A stretch of DNA of 64,000 nucleotides from Bos javanicus. Its lineage: Eukaryota; Chordata; Mammalia; Artiodactyla; Bovidae. The notes under the pieces are model-generated. The model made no database searches, had not been told where the DNA came from, and was given only the letters and a program-made list of their open reading frames with translations. Within the stretch, counting starts at the first letter, position 1, and each line of letters begins with the position of its first letter. The stretch spans positions 66,347,689-66,411,688 of the forward strand of contig NC_083881.1 of the NCBI RefSeq assembly GCF_032452875.1. Reading direction: 5' to 3'. Below are positions 23,407 through 35,568 of this stretch, piece after piece. Both the position numbers and the translations under genes were made by a program.

Positions 23407-24599
23407 GTTGCTGCAGTGAAAAGGAAAAAAAAGAGGAATGAGGTTTTTTTCTTTCCCTTTCCTGAGAACAAAGAAGATAAAAAGAACAGTGAGCCGGCCT
23501 GAACACTCCTAGTTTTGTGTGTGTGTGTGTTTTTTTAACTTTAACTGCTCCTAACTCTGCATGTCTCTAAGTTTGCTTTCCTGCCCCCTAATTCTTCAGG
23601 AATTACACACATCACACCTATTTTCCTTTGATTCTAAGCTAAATATATCCTGGATCTGGTGTTTACCTTACAACACCCTTCCCCTTGTAGTTACACATTG
23701 GAAAGAAGGCTGCACAGCCCCCGAACCGCCAGACTCAACCACTGGGCTACTGATGCCGGTCTTCAAAACAATACAGAGGAAGAAATCGAGATCCTGTCAC
23801 CTAGGTTCCTCACTACTGACTCCTGACTGCGAGCCCTCATCTTATATGAGGCCCTAGATTCTTCATGGAGGTGGGGCACAGTTCCTGAGGGATCAGCCGG
23901 CTGTGTCCCCCTCTCTGCTAGCTTAAACCCACCTTTCTATTTCCTCCAAATTCTGTCTCTGGAATTGTTTATTTGGCTTCGGTGGGTAGAGAAAGCCAAG
24001 ATTTCGCCAGCAACAGTGTCCCTTCCACAGAAAGAGCTGCTGATCTATCTGACGTCCGTGTTCCAGGCCACTGACAGTACCACAGTGATGAGTGGGCAGG
24101 TCACTGTACCCAAAAGCCTAAAACTCGGACACTACCCCTCTCTGGAATTTCTGAGCCCAGTCATCTCTGTTCTTCAGAGAGACACTTGGGTGTGCTGGTC
24201 CCATATTAGACTGGGGAGAGACCAGAAGCTTTGCTTGGGCCTAAAGTCTAAGCCACATACTCCAATCTCACCTTCTTTTCCCCAAGAATGTTCTAGAACA
24301 GGGTATCCAATATTGAATCAGGTGTTAATAAAGTTGCACAGAAGAAGCTCTTTTAATTGACCACCACTTAACCAACTTCTGATTAATCATTGCTTTTCAT
24401 TCCCTCTGAAAAATATGGGACCTGATGCCCAGAACATGCTAAATGCTCAAGGCTGTTGGAATAGCTGTGTTTTCAAATACCTGTGCACATCTCTCGTTGG
24501 CTGGGCTGCATGCTTATAAAGCAGCCTCGGAGGAATACATGCCCCAGAGCACCTGGGTACTTTTCCTATTGACTCGCTGCATGCTTATTCAGTTCTCGA
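23407..24599. other. Intronic interval without recognised feature
   Basis: Mixed-composition sequence with a (tg)n run at about 23517-23530. No gene or named repeat. Open frames such as 23965-24360 lack domains or splice context. Confidence 0.5.
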
Positions 24600-26130
24600 A
24601 ATGTGGTAGTGACTTAGCTGCAACAATCCTCACTTGAGAACTTGTTGTTTTTCAGTCGCTCAGTCGTGTCTGACTCTTTGTGACACCATGGACTGCAGCA
24701 CGTCAGGGATCCCTGTCTTTCACCATCTCCCAAAGCTCACTCAAACTCATGTTCATTGAGTCAGTGATGTCATCCAACCATCTCATCCTCTGTCATCCCC
24801 TTCTCCTCCTGCCCTCAGTCTTTCCCAGCATCAGGGTCTTTTACGATGAGTTGGCTCTTTACATGAGGTGGCCAAAGTATTGGAGCTTCAGCTTCAGCAT
24901 CAGTCCTTCCAAAGAATAATCAGGGTTGATTTCCTTTGTGATTGACTGGTTGGATCTCCTTGCAGTCCAAGGGACTCTCAAGTCTTCAGCACCACAGTGC
25001 AAAAGCATCAATTCTTCAACACTCAGCCTTCTTTATGGTCCAACTCTCACATCCATATATATCTACCAGAAAAACCATAGCTTTGACTATATGGACTTTT
25101 GGCGGCAAAGTGATACCTCTGCTTTTTATTATGCTGTCTAGATTTGTCATAGCTTTTCTTCCAAGGAGCAAGTGTCTTTTAATTTTATGGCTGCAGTCAC
25201 CATCCACAGTGATTTTGGAGCTCAAGAAAATAAAATCTGTCAGCGTTTCTACTTTTTGCCCATCCATTTGCCATGAAGTGATGGGACTTATTTCATGGCA
25301 CATGGGATTAAGTGCCATGATCTTAGTTTTTTGAAAGTTGAATTTTAAGCCAGCTTTTCCACTTTCCTCTTTCACCTTCATCAAGACACTCTTTAGTTCC
25401 TCTTAACTTTCTGCCTCTAAAGTGGTATCATCTGTATATCTGAGGTTGTCGATATTTCTCCCAGCAATCTTGATTCCAGCTTGTGAGTCATCTAGCCCAG
25501 CATGATGTACTCTGCATTTAAGTTAACTAAGCAAGTGACAATATACAGCCTTGATGTAGTCCTTTCCCAGTTTTGAATCAATCTGTTTTTCCATGTCCAG
25601 TTCCAACTGTTGATTCTTGTCCTGCATATAGGTTTCTCAGGAGACAGATAAGATGGTCTGGTATTGCCATCTCTTTAAGAATATTCCACAGTTTGCTGTG
25701 TTCCACACAAAGACTTAAGCGTAGTCAATGAAGCAGAAGAAATATTTGGAATTCCCTTGCTTTTTCTATCATCCAGTGGATGTTGGCAATTTGATCTCTG
25801 GTTCCTCTGCCTTTTCTAAATCCAACTTGTACATCTGGAAGTTCTCAGTTCATGTACTGCTGAAGCCTGGCTTGAAGGATTTTGAGCATAATCTAACTGG
25901 CATGTGAAATGAGTGCAATTGTATGGTAATTTGAACACTCTTTGGCATTGCCTTTCTTTGGGATTGGAATGAAAACTGACCTTTTCCAGTCCTGTGGCCA
26001 GTGCTGAGAACTTGTTAGGAATGCAAATTCTCAGGCTCCACTCCAGACATACTATATCAGAAACTCTGTGTATGGGGCCCAGGAATATATGCTTTAGTAA
26101 GTTCTCTAGGTGACACTGATGCATGTCAAA
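24600..26130 (+). repeat. MER5A-like hAT DNA transposon split by BovB
   Basis: Left part 24600-24646 and right part 26005-26130 (gttaggaatgcaaattctca, ctgatgcatgtcaaa) join into a MER5A-like element. The BovB between carries the duplication tgagaacttgtt. Confidence 0.75.
24647..26004 (-). mobile_element. BovB LINE with 12-bp target-site duplication
   Basis: 1,358 bp, 5'-truncated in the RT region. tgagaacttgtt lies at 24635-24646 and 26005-26016, so borders are exact. ORF2 is broken; the catalytic box would read YTDD. The 5' 415 bp (25590-26004) is almost identical to 27660-28074 in the plus-strand copy, including disabling changes, while the rest is more diverged. Confidence 0.96.
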
Positions 26131-27318
26131 ATTTTAAAATCATTGTTAAAGTGAGTCAAAGTTATTTTTATTTCCAAACCTCTATGTGCTATTTGTACAC
26201 CTTTTTGTAATTAATTGAAATACTATAAAAACTAATTAAATATATAAGCAAGCACTAAAACAGATCGAATTTTTTAAAAATAAAAACCAAGTGGAGAGCT
26301 TTTGGCACTTAAATGCAACTTGCTAACTAAAATTGCTCTAGAACCAGGCATAGATGAAACATGTAAAAGACTAGGGAAATTTTCATAAAAATTTTACAGA
26401 TTCTGCCCTTAGACTGCTTTATAGAAGTCTTCAAATTCTTGCTCCAATTTAAAGAAATCAAAGTTGAAAATGATAGACAACATATTATGGGTATGTTTAT
26501 GCAAGAAAGATGTTTTTAAATCATATTTTTAAAATGAACTTAAAATTAGTAATTTTTAGAAGTTTTATTAAAAGCATATTTATGTGTTCTGAAGAAAATG
26601 TAAACACTTCAGGTAGGTTTGGATATGCACTTTTCATGATTCTGCTCTTTAGCTGATGTCACAGGACAAGAAGGTTTCTCCTGGACTCTGATTTTCCTGC
26701 TGGTTTTGCTTTTCATGTGCACAGCTCTCTGGGAGAACCGAAGGGGAGAGGAGAGACTGGCAAGGCAGGATTCAAGCATTCCTGGGTCCAAGATCCTGGC
26801 CTGCAAAACCTAAAGGTGTCAAAATCCCACTTTGATTTGAAGGCCACCTACTGGCTCTCCGCCAGGCCTCTGAGGACAGCAGATGAGGCCATTGTGAGAC
26901 GTGGAGGAGCCCACGTGAACCAAAAGCTTCCTAAGGCTGAGAGAGTTCCAGTCCATTCAATGCTGTCATCCTTTGCTGCATGTTTTAGGTTCTTTGCACA
27001 ATTTCCTTAGATGTAAAATTGTACTTATAAAAAGACGCCAAGTTTAGGGGGAGGATGTATGGAGGTGATCGGTGTGTGTAACTCAAGAGATCCTCTGTTG
27101 TTCCAAGTCCTCTCCTACTTCAACAAAAACCTTCCTTGGTCATTCTGCCTGAGACAAGCAAAAAGAGTAAGTCTCTGGCTGCAGTTCTTTGCCCTGCTGG
27201 ATCACAGAGTGCTAAGATCTCGGGGTTGGAAGCCAGTCTTGCTGTGTTCAATCTCTGCCTAACATGCGAGAAAGTGCTCAGCTGTTTCCAAGGATGAACC
27301 GTATTTGGTGCAAGGTTC
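26131..27318. other. Intronic interval: direct repeat copy, otherwise unrecognised
   Basis: AT-rich to 26640, then mixed. Contains one copy of a 120-bp repeat (26320-26440). No gene supported. Confidence 0.5.
26320..26440 (+). repeat. 120-bp dispersed direct repeat, copy 1
   Basis: Shares cttgctaactaaaattgctc, accaggcatagatgaaa and tctgcccttagactgcttta with the second copy at 31625-31742, in the same orientation. Confidence 0.85.
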
Positions 27319-29022
27319 AAGAAAATTAGAGATATCAAGGGAACATTTCATGCAAAGATGGGGTCGATAAAGGACAGAAATGGTATGGACCTAACAGAAG
27401 CAGAAGATATTAAGAAGAGGTGGCAAGAATACACAGAAGAACTGTACAAAAAAGATCTTCACGACCCAAATGATCACGATGGTGTGATCACTGACCTAGA
27501 GCCAGACATCCGGGAATGTGAAGTCAAGTGTGCCTTAGAAAGCATCACTACGAACAAAGCTAGTGGAGGTGATGGAATTCCAGTTGAGCTATTCCAAATC
27601 CTGAAAGATGATGCTGTGAAAGTGCTGCACTCAATATGGCAGCAAATCTGGAAAACTCAGCAGTGGCCACAGGACTGGAAAAGGTCAGTTTTCATTCCAA
27701 TCCCAAAGAAAGGCAATGCCAAAGAGTGTTCAAATTACCATACAATTGCACTCATTTCACATGCCAGTTAGATTATGCTCAAAATCCTTCAAGCCAGGCT
27801 TCAGCAGTACATGAACTGAGAACTTCCAGATGTACAAGTTGGATTTAGAAAAGGCAGAGGAACCAGAGATCAAATTGCCAACATCCACTAGATCACAGAA
27901 AAAGCAAGGGAATTCCAAATATTTCTTCTGCTTCATTGACTACGCTAAAGTCTTTGTGTGGAACACAGCAAACTGCGGAATATTCTTAAAGAGATGGCAA
28001 TACCAGACCATCTTATCTGTCTCCTGAGAAACCTATATGCAGGACAAGAATCAACAGTTGGAACTGGACATGGAACAGACTGGTTCCAAATAGGAAAAGG
28101 AATACGTCAAGGCTGTATATTGTTACCTTGCTTATTTAACTTATACGCAGAGTACATTATGAGAAACGCTGGACTGGAAGAAACACAAGCTGGAATCAAG
28201 ATTGCCGGGAGAAATATCAATAACCTCAGATATGCAGATGATACCACCCTTATGGCAGAAAGTGAAGAGGAACTCAAAAGCCTCTTGATGAAAGTGAAAG
28301 AAGAGAGTGAAAAAGTTGGCTTAAAGCTCAACATTCAGAAAACTAAGATCATGGAATCTGGTCCCATCACCTCATGGGAAATTGATGGGGAAACAGTGGA
28401 AACAGTGTCAGACTTCATTTTTCTGGGCTCCGAAATCACTGCAGACGGTGATTGCAGCCATGAAATTAAAAGACGCTTACTCCTTGGAAGGAAAGCTATG
28501 ACCAACCTAGACAGCATATTCAAAAGCAGAGACATTACTTTGCCAACAAAGGTCCGTCTAGTCAAGGCTCTGGTTTTTCCAGTGGTCATGTATGGATGTG
28601 AGAGTTGGACTGTGAAGAAAGCTGAGTGCCAAAGAATTGATGCTTTTGAACTGTGGTGTTGGAGAAGACTCTTGAGAGTCCCTTGGACTGCAAGGAGATC
28701 CAACCAGTCCATCCTAAAGGAGATCAGTCCTGGGTGTTCTTTGCAAGGACTGATGCTAAAGCTGAAACTCCAGTACTTTGGCCACCTCATGGGAAGAGTT
28801 GACTCATTGGAAAAGACTCTGATGCTGGGAGGGATTGGGGGCAGGAGAAGAAGGAGACGACAGAGGATGAGATGGCTGGATGGTATCACCGACTCGATGG
28901 ACATGAGTTTGGGTGAACTCCGAGAGTTGGTGATGGACAGGGAGGCCTGGCGTGCCGAAATTCATGGGGTTGCAAAGAGTCGGACACGATTGAGTGACTG
29001 AACTGAACTGAACTGAACTGAA
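27319..29022 (+). mobile_element. BovB LINE with a mosaic RT region
   Basis: 5'-truncated near the start of the RT region. 27358-27771 and 27958-29001 are long open frames ([54 protein letters not shown]). Between them lies a stop and a frame change inside the segment shared with the minus-strand copy. YADD is intact at 28231-28242. The 3' tail is (tgaac)n at about 29000-29020. Confidence 0.96.
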
Positions 29023-29334
29023 TAAAGCCTAAGATTGACAGTCTCTGATTTATAATCTAGTTGAATTCCAAGGTCTCCTCAGCAGGGATTAGTCTGCAAA
29101 GAGGATGGCCTTACTAGAAACAGGATATTTTAAAGAGTAGCATTTGGGTTTGTTAGGTTGTTGATGACAGAGTAAGAAAAACCAAATATGTCAATTAGAG
29201 AAACTGTAGAACCAATTTACTTGCTGAGTATATATAAGATACACGCACAGTCAGCTTCACAAACCTCTTTCCCAGGGCATGACTGGATTCCTATATGTAG
29301 GAGTTTAAAACTCAGAGAAAGTTTCCTATTGATT

Positions 29335-29745
29335 TTGATAATAATAGGGAAATGTTCCAGGCTGAATGTCCCATCCTAAATTCATTTGTTGAAGTCCTAA
29401 ATCCCCAGTTGGTCAGTTGGTGACTGCATTCGGAGAAAGGACCTTTAAAGAGGTAATTAAGTTAAAATGTGGCCATTAAGGTGGGTGCTAATCCAATCTG
29501 ACTGGTGTCCTCAGGAGAAATGGAAATTTAGACACACACACAGAGGCACCAAGGATGCCTGGGCGCTGAGCAAAGACCGCATGCAGAAGCAGCAAGCCAA
29601 GGAGAGAGACCTCAAAAGAAGTCAACCCTGCTGACATGAGGACTTTGCACTTCTAACCTCCAGAACTGGGGAAATAAACTTCTATCGCCACTCACTCTGT
29701 AGTAGTTTGTTATGGCAGCCCTCACAAACTAAGGCATGGAGAAAT
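29335..29745 (+). repeat. Unassigned ancient mammalian repeat
   Basis: ttcatttgttgaagtcctaa, ctccagaactggggaaataa and tagtttgttatggcagcc form a familiar old repeat pattern, possibly an LTR-derived family. I cannot fix the name. Confidence 0.45.
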
Positions 29746-29865
29746 CTTTGCATTCATGGGAGATCAAGCTTGAAGCATGAGGAGTAAGCTGATGAAGTAA
29801 AAATTTGACTTTCAATATAAAGATTGATCCTCTCATCCCTTGTCACCAACTTAAATATCAGCCAT

Positions 29866-30078
29866 CAGGTGGCGCTAGGGGTAAAGAACCTGCCTGCCAG
29901 TGCAGGAGACGTAAGAGACGCAGGTTCCAGCCCTGGGTTGGGAAGATTCTCTCCTGGAGGAGGGCATGGTAACCCACTCCAGTATTCTTGCCTGGAGAAT
30001 CCCATGGATAGAGAAGCCTGGTGATCTACAGTCCATAGGGTTGCATAGAGTCAGACTCGACTGAAGCCACTCAGCATT
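29866..30078 (+). repeat. Bov-tA SINE
   Basis: Complete head and body in plus orientation. Confidence 0.9.
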
Positions 30079-30289
30079 CCCTTCTCATTGAAGGTGACTG
30101 GTATAGAAGAATATAGAAGGAAAGTTTTGAAGGCAGCAGTAGCAGCAGGCTAAATACCAGTGCTGTGCGCCACCATCATTCGAGGTATGGGTCTCAATGT
30201 GATTTTTCAAACGCACCACATGTTTGATGCATTATTACATGCAAGCATTCATGAGAAGATAAAAATTCATAAAAGATGCAGATTCAACT

Positions 30290-30620
30290 AATGTGTGTCA
30301 GTTGCCCATGTATAGTACAGTTCCAAGTGCTTGCCATATACATAACATTTTTAATTGGAGTACAGTTGACTTAAAATGTGTGTTGGTTTCAGGTGTACAG
30401 CAAAGTGAATCAGTTATACACATATCCACTCTTTTTTAGATTCTTTTCCTATAGAGGTCTCTACAGAGTAGTGAGGCTTTCCATGTATTACCTCATCTCA
30501 CCCTCACAACAACCCTTGGAGGTAGGTTTTGTTATCCTCAATTTACAGATGAAGTCTGTGAAACAGACAGGTGAAGACACCTATAAAATATAAAATACCT
30601 ACTTCAAAGGATGGTCTCAG
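30290..30620 (+). repeat. MIR SINE split by an L1 fragment
   Basis: 30290-30345 and 30463-30620 (ttacctcatctcaccctcac, tcaatttacagatgaag) form one MIR interrupted at 30346. Confidence 0.65.
30346..30462 (-). mobile_element. L1 3' end, very short
   Basis: tttttaattggagtacagtt and gtgtacagcaaagtgaatca are the 3' terminal L1 phrases in reverse. Only about 115 bp long. Confidence 0.75.
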
Positions 30621-30739
30621 TTATATATAAATTCACACAGGTCCTGGAATTTAGTAACATTAAAGGAGTATTACTTATTTTTATCACATTGCCTGCCTAA
30701 TAAAATAAGGTTTGAATTTGGGAGTAAAGAGATACCTTA

Positions 30740-30832
30740 ATACCATTCAGTTGCTCCACGATCATTTACTGAACCATTACTGTGTGTCAGGCATTGTGCT
30801 AAACCCTGGATGTAATGACGAGCAAAGAGCAT
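30740..30832 (-). repeat. L2 3' end relic
   Basis: tcatttactgaaccattactgtgtgtcaggcattg-type sequence, the reversed L2 end. Confidence 0.55.
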
Positions 30833-30968
30833 CATAAGCTAGTAAGTCATCTTTGAAGAAAGGCAGGAAGGAGAGGCCAAGCCTTCAGTGGTGATTATCT
30901 CCATGGAGTGAAATTCAGGAGGAATGTCTTTCAGGTTTTGAGTTTATATAAATCTGGGCTTTATATGT

Positions 30969-31087
30969 GGGCTTCCCACATAGCTCAGTTGGTAAAGAAT
31001 CCACCTGCAATGTGGGAGACCCCGGTTTGATTCCTGGGTCAGGAACATCCCCTAGAGAAGGGATAGGCTACCCACTCCAGTATTCTT
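30969..31087 (+). repeat. Bov-tA SINE, 3'-truncated, first of a tandem pair
   Basis: Head plus first part of the body, ending at ccagtattctt where the second SINE begins. Confidence 0.88.
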
Positions 31088-31282
31088 GGGCTTCTCTTGT
31101 GGCTCAGTTGGTAAACAATATGCCTGCAATGCAGAAGACCTGGGCTCAATTCTTGGGTCGGGAAGATCCCCTGGAGAAGGGAAAGGCTACCCACGCCAGT
31201 ATTCTGGCCTGGAGAATTCCATGGACTGTACAGACCATGGGGTCAGCAGAGTTGGACACTACTGAGCAATTTTCGCTTTCAC
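31088..31282 (+). repeat. Bov-tA SINE, second of a tandem pair
   Basis: Full head and body, same orientation as and directly following the first. Confidence 0.9.
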
Positions 31283-32199
31283 ATCTGGATGTACTCTGAT
31301 TTTTTTTAATAAACAAAAATTGATTTTGTAATTTAGAAACCAATCAAGGGGAAAAGCTTTTTTTAGAAAAACAAATGCTTGAGATTATGATTAGTCAATC
31401 TTAGTTAATGATTCAAGAAAAACATTTTGCAAGTCTACTCTGTGAAAGATGAAAATTAAAGGAATTGGCTTCTGCACCTTCTTCACCCCAAGGGTTTACA
31501 GTCTGCTTGGGCAGGTAAGATGCAAACAGGACCCAAGTTACCCCAAAAGACAAGGCAGTAAGTAAACACCAGGAGAGCAAGTACAGCAAAAAATTCACCC
31601 CAAAGACAGAGCTTAATTAAGGCAATTTGCTAACCAAAATTACTCTAGAACCAGGCATAGATGAAAAATGTAAAGGACCAGGAAATTTTTCATAAAAATG
31701 TACAGACTCTGCCCTTAAACTGCTTTACAGAAGCCTAAGGTTGTTTGAAAAATGTACAGTTTTGGATGGAAATTAACACAGCTTTAGTGGAAGCTGTTGG
31801 GTTACAAATACCAAGACTCCACTAAAGCAAAATGAGGGCTTTCTTTAGTGAGTAATCCACCCTTGATCACCTGAATGTTGAAACAAATTCAGTTCTATCC
31901 AGAGTTAAATGAGCAGTTAGAAAAAATGGAACTCTAGCACTTGAAGGTAAGGTTCCACTAACTCAGAAAGTGTGGAAATGTTGGCTAAAAGGCCCTGCGC
32001 CTGGCTCAGAACTGACTCCTCCTGCAGTCACAGTCATAATTCTGGGATGAGTCAAAGTACTCCCGTGGGGTCCACCCACCAGTAGCTGGCCATGGTGAAT
32101 TTCTACCGAACCTCCTCAAATGAGGTCAGATTTGCTGTCCCCACTTTCTCACCCCCTCGCCGCTCCCCCCTGAAATCTGCCCTTTACCTCACCCCTCTT
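31283..32199. other. Intronic interval with second copy of a 120-bp repeat
   Basis: The 31625-31742 copy is given separately. Otherwise no gene or named repeat. Confidence 0.5.
31625..31742 (+). repeat. 120-bp dispersed direct repeat, copy 2
   Basis: Pairs with 26320-26440; by eye about 85 percent identical, 5.3 kb apart. Family not recognised. Confidence 0.85.
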
Positions 32200-32285
32200 G
32201 ATCATTAGCAATGGCCTCCTGGTCATTTTTGTGTCCCTAATGCCTAGCAGAGTGCCTGGCAGAGAGTCTGGAAATGTCGGCTGAG
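32200..32285 (+). repeat. L2 3' end relic
   Basis: taatgcctagcagagtgcct resembles the plus-strand L2 3' end. Confidence 0.45.
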
Positions 32286-32609
32286 ATGAATTACCAATGA
32301 CTCAACTCGGTGGCTTTTTCTCTAAGTTCTGTTCCATTTGGCCTCGCTGGGGCATGACACTAATATTGACCTGGCCTAGAAATTCTCTTTCGCATCCTAG
32401 TCCATGACTTCTGGTTCTCCCGCCCATCTCTCCCCAATTCTCCGTCCCCACCTTAGGCGGTTCCTTCGCAGATATCCTCCCTGCCCCCACGTCCCCCTCT
32501 TGCTCCCTGCACATTGTGACTGAGCCCAAGGCTCAGGCTTCACTCTCTCCTAACTCCACACTTCATGGCATCCAGGAAACAATGATGGTGATCACATGTG
32601 TTGTAATAA

Positions 32610-32800
32610 CAATTAACAGCAACAATTGCCCAAGTGTATTAGGAACTGTACTTGTTATCTTATTTAATCCCACCAACTCTGTGATGTAGGTATTACTACT
32701 CTGTGTTACAGATGAGAATAACCAAGGCTCAGAAATAAAAGACAGATGACTACCAAGTAGCAGAACTAGGATTTGAGCCCAGGTCTTACTGTGTTGAAGG
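32610..32800 (+). repeat. MIR SINE
   Basis: cttatttaatcccaccaact, ttacagatgagaataacca and ggatttgagcccaggtctt follow the MIR consensus closely. Confidence 0.8.
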
Positions 32801-33015
32801 TCCAGACACTTTCAAAACAAACACAGAAGTGAATGCTGGAAATGGAAATTCAGAAGGAAAGGGCTGTGCTGCCTCCTGCCTGCTCCGCTGGTCCCACCCT
32901 CTCCTCCTGGCATCGGTGTGGCCTCTGTTCCCTCTCCTCGTGTCCTTGCAGGTGTCCCATCTCAGCTTGAAACCCACCGAATCCTCATTATCTTCTCTAA
33001 GAAATCTGTTCCCAG

Positions 33016-33222
33016 GACTCCCCTGGTGGTTCAGGGGTTAAAAATCTGCCTTCCAATACCGGGGATCAGGTTTGATCCCTGGATGGAGGGATCCCATATT
33101 TCTCGGGGCAACTGCTGAGTCTGCGTGCCACAACTAGAGGGTCCATGCAACAAAGAGCCCACATGCAGCAACTCAGGCCTGACACAGCCCGAAATGAAAA
33201 CATTAAAAAAAAAAATCTGTTT
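33016..33222 (+). repeat. CHR-2-like SINE
   Basis: Head gactcccctggtggttcagg, then CHR body and a poly-A tail at about 33205-33216. Confidence 0.82.
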
Positions 33223-33344
33223 CCATCACTCTTTCATCACTCTCACCATCACTCTCGAATCATGGCAGCTCAAACCCGGGATTTGATCGTGACTTTTCCT
33301 CCTCCTCTTTATCAATCGCACCTTCTTTCATTCCTGCACCTCTT

Positions 33345-33765
33345 TTCATTTCTCAACCCCTTCCTTCTCTCTGCATTTTTACAGTCGCTACTCAAACCTG
33401 GCCCTGGTCACCCTCCACCAGAGGACTATCATAGTCTCCTAATCGGTCTTTCCAGCCCTCTTTCTTCCTCCTGGAATCCATCCTGCCCTGCACCATGAGA
33501 CTGAGTTTTCTAAAATGAGGCTTTGCCTTTATCCATCCCAATCAGAAACCTTTTAGTGTCTTTTTATCAGAGATAAAGTTCAGACTCTTCAGCCTGGTGT
33601 TCAAAGCCTTGAATATTCTGGTTCCACTTGATGTCTTCAACTTCATCTCCTGCTTTGCACCTGCAGGAATTCTCCACTTCAGCAGAGCTAGCCTTTTCAG
33701 TTGTTTGAGTCAGGCTGGCTTTAACTAGGATGACCTTATAATCTCTCATTCAGAATGGAATCCCC
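33345..33765 (+). repeat. L2 LINE segment
   Basis: Follows the L2 coding and 3' region (atagtctcctaatcggtctt, aagttcagactcttcagcc, tgttcaaagccttgaatatt). Diverged. Confidence 0.6.
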
Positions 33766-35006
33766 TTCAAAGTAAGAGAGAGTGTTATTGAGAACTGAGC
33801 CAACAGTCATAAACTGGGATCCCTCTGGATGAACTGGGATTATGGTCCCACAGTCATATTGTTCTCTGCCCATCCACATCCAGACCACCCAGAGCAGGGG
33901 CTAAAGGAAGGCTCCCAGGGTCCCTAGCAGCCTCTGCTTCTCCTCTGAATTTCCTGCTGTAATAACACCTGGTCTTGCCATCTTCGACAAGTCCCTTCAT
34001 ACTGGTGTCTTCAGGTTATAGCCTTATTCTCGCGGTGACCGTCTCTCTCTTATCTACTAGATCTCTGTCTGCAGCCCTCCCCCACCCCCCCACCCCACAC
34101 ACACGTGGTCTCAGTCCTCAAGCCTCGAGAGCACAGCCTCCTCTACACGATCGCTGCCCTTCATGTCTCCCCTCGCCTTGGACATCTGTCAGTCGCTACC
34201 CTTCCTTCCGCACCCAGATCTTCCCCACGCTGGCCCTGAGGATTCCCTCCTCCCTGACCTCCTGGAGCCTCTGTTATTAACATCTCCATCATTTGCTCTG
34301 TACTCAGCACAGCCTCACAGAGCAGCAATTGACACTTTGGCATTGTGTTCAGTCTCCTAACCAAAGTAACTGGTGACAGAGGTCCATGGCACTCAGTCAT
34401 CACACACTCAGCTTCTAACGGGTCAAATATTCGGTTGACGAGGATGAGGATAACATCTGATGGATGAGGCCGGGGTCACGTATAGTCTCTCCTGTTCTCC
34501 CCGTCTTCGGCTTGACCCCGGCTCCGAGGAAGGCGGACATTCTTTCATGCTGACGGCGGCAGCGAGAGCAAAGCACGTTCTAACAAACAGCCAAGGACAG
34601 CTCCCAGGCAACCACAGCTTCCCTCTCATGCTTGCCGCTCTTCAGTAAATGTCACACTCCAGAAGTCTCAGCAAAAGCCTTAGAGACTCAAAGGCTCTCC
34701 ACTACAGAGGACCTTTAGACAATTATTTGGCAACATCCAAAGAACTGGGCTTCTCACTGCCTTCCAGTTTCTCAAGGGCCACGGCAGGTCCCCTGCCCCA
34801 GCCCTGGCTCCAACTGCCCCTGACCCTTGTCACGCACACAAGCTCTGGGCCTGCCCTGCTCCTTCCCTCACCCTAAGTTCCCAGACACCCTGGCCTTGTT
34901 TCCTGAAGCTCATCCCCTGGCCTTATTTCCAACAGTGGAATTTCCTTCTGACCCAACAGCACCCAAAGTTTCTACCCATTTAACAACTGGTAAGGGAAAA
35001 ATCGGA
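33766..35006. other. Intronic interval, GC-moderate, without recognised feature
   Basis: 1.2 kb of C/T-rich sequence. Open frames such as 33975-34280 are low-complexity and unsupported. No gene called. Confidence 0.5.
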
Positions 35007-35212
35007 CTTCCCCGATGGCTCAGTGGGTAAAGAATCCGCCTGCCATGCAGAAGACCTGGGCTCAATCCCTGGGTCGGGAAGATCCCCTGGAGGACAAAAT
35101 GGCAACCCACCCCAGTATTCTTGCCTGGAGATTCCCACAGACAGAAGAGCGTGGTGGGCTACAGTCCATGGTTGCAAAGAGTCAGACATGACTAAGTGAC
35201 TAACCACACAAG
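35007..35212 (+). repeat. Bov-tA SINE
   Basis: Head cttccccgatggctcagtgg, body ending gactaagtgactaacc. Confidence 0.92.
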
Positions 35213-35299
35213 GAAAAGTATGTGAAACAAGATAGAGCGTATGACCTCATTTTGTTAAGCATTAACAAAATGTCTAGAAGTAGATATTTCTGTGAGTCT

Positions 35300-35568
35300 A
35301 GGCACCCCACTCCAGTACTCCTGCCTGGAAAATCCCATGGATGGAGGAGCCTGGTGGGCTACAGTCCATGGGGTTGCTAAGAGTCGGACACGACTGAGAG
35401 ACTTCACTTTCACTTTTCACTTTCATGCATTAGAGAAGGAAATGGCAACCCACTCCACTGTTCTTGCTTAGAGAATCCCAGGGACAGGGGAGCCTGGTGG
35501 GCTGCCATCTGTGGGGTCACACAGAGTCGGACATGACTGAAGTGACTTAGCAGCAGCAGCAGCAGCAG
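35300..35568 (+). repeat. Bov-A2 SINE dimer joined to the BovB 5' end
   Basis: Two Bov-A units separated by ttcactttcacttttcactt and ending in a six-copy (cag)n run. BovB sequence begins immediately after. I see no target-site duplication. Confidence 0.93.
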
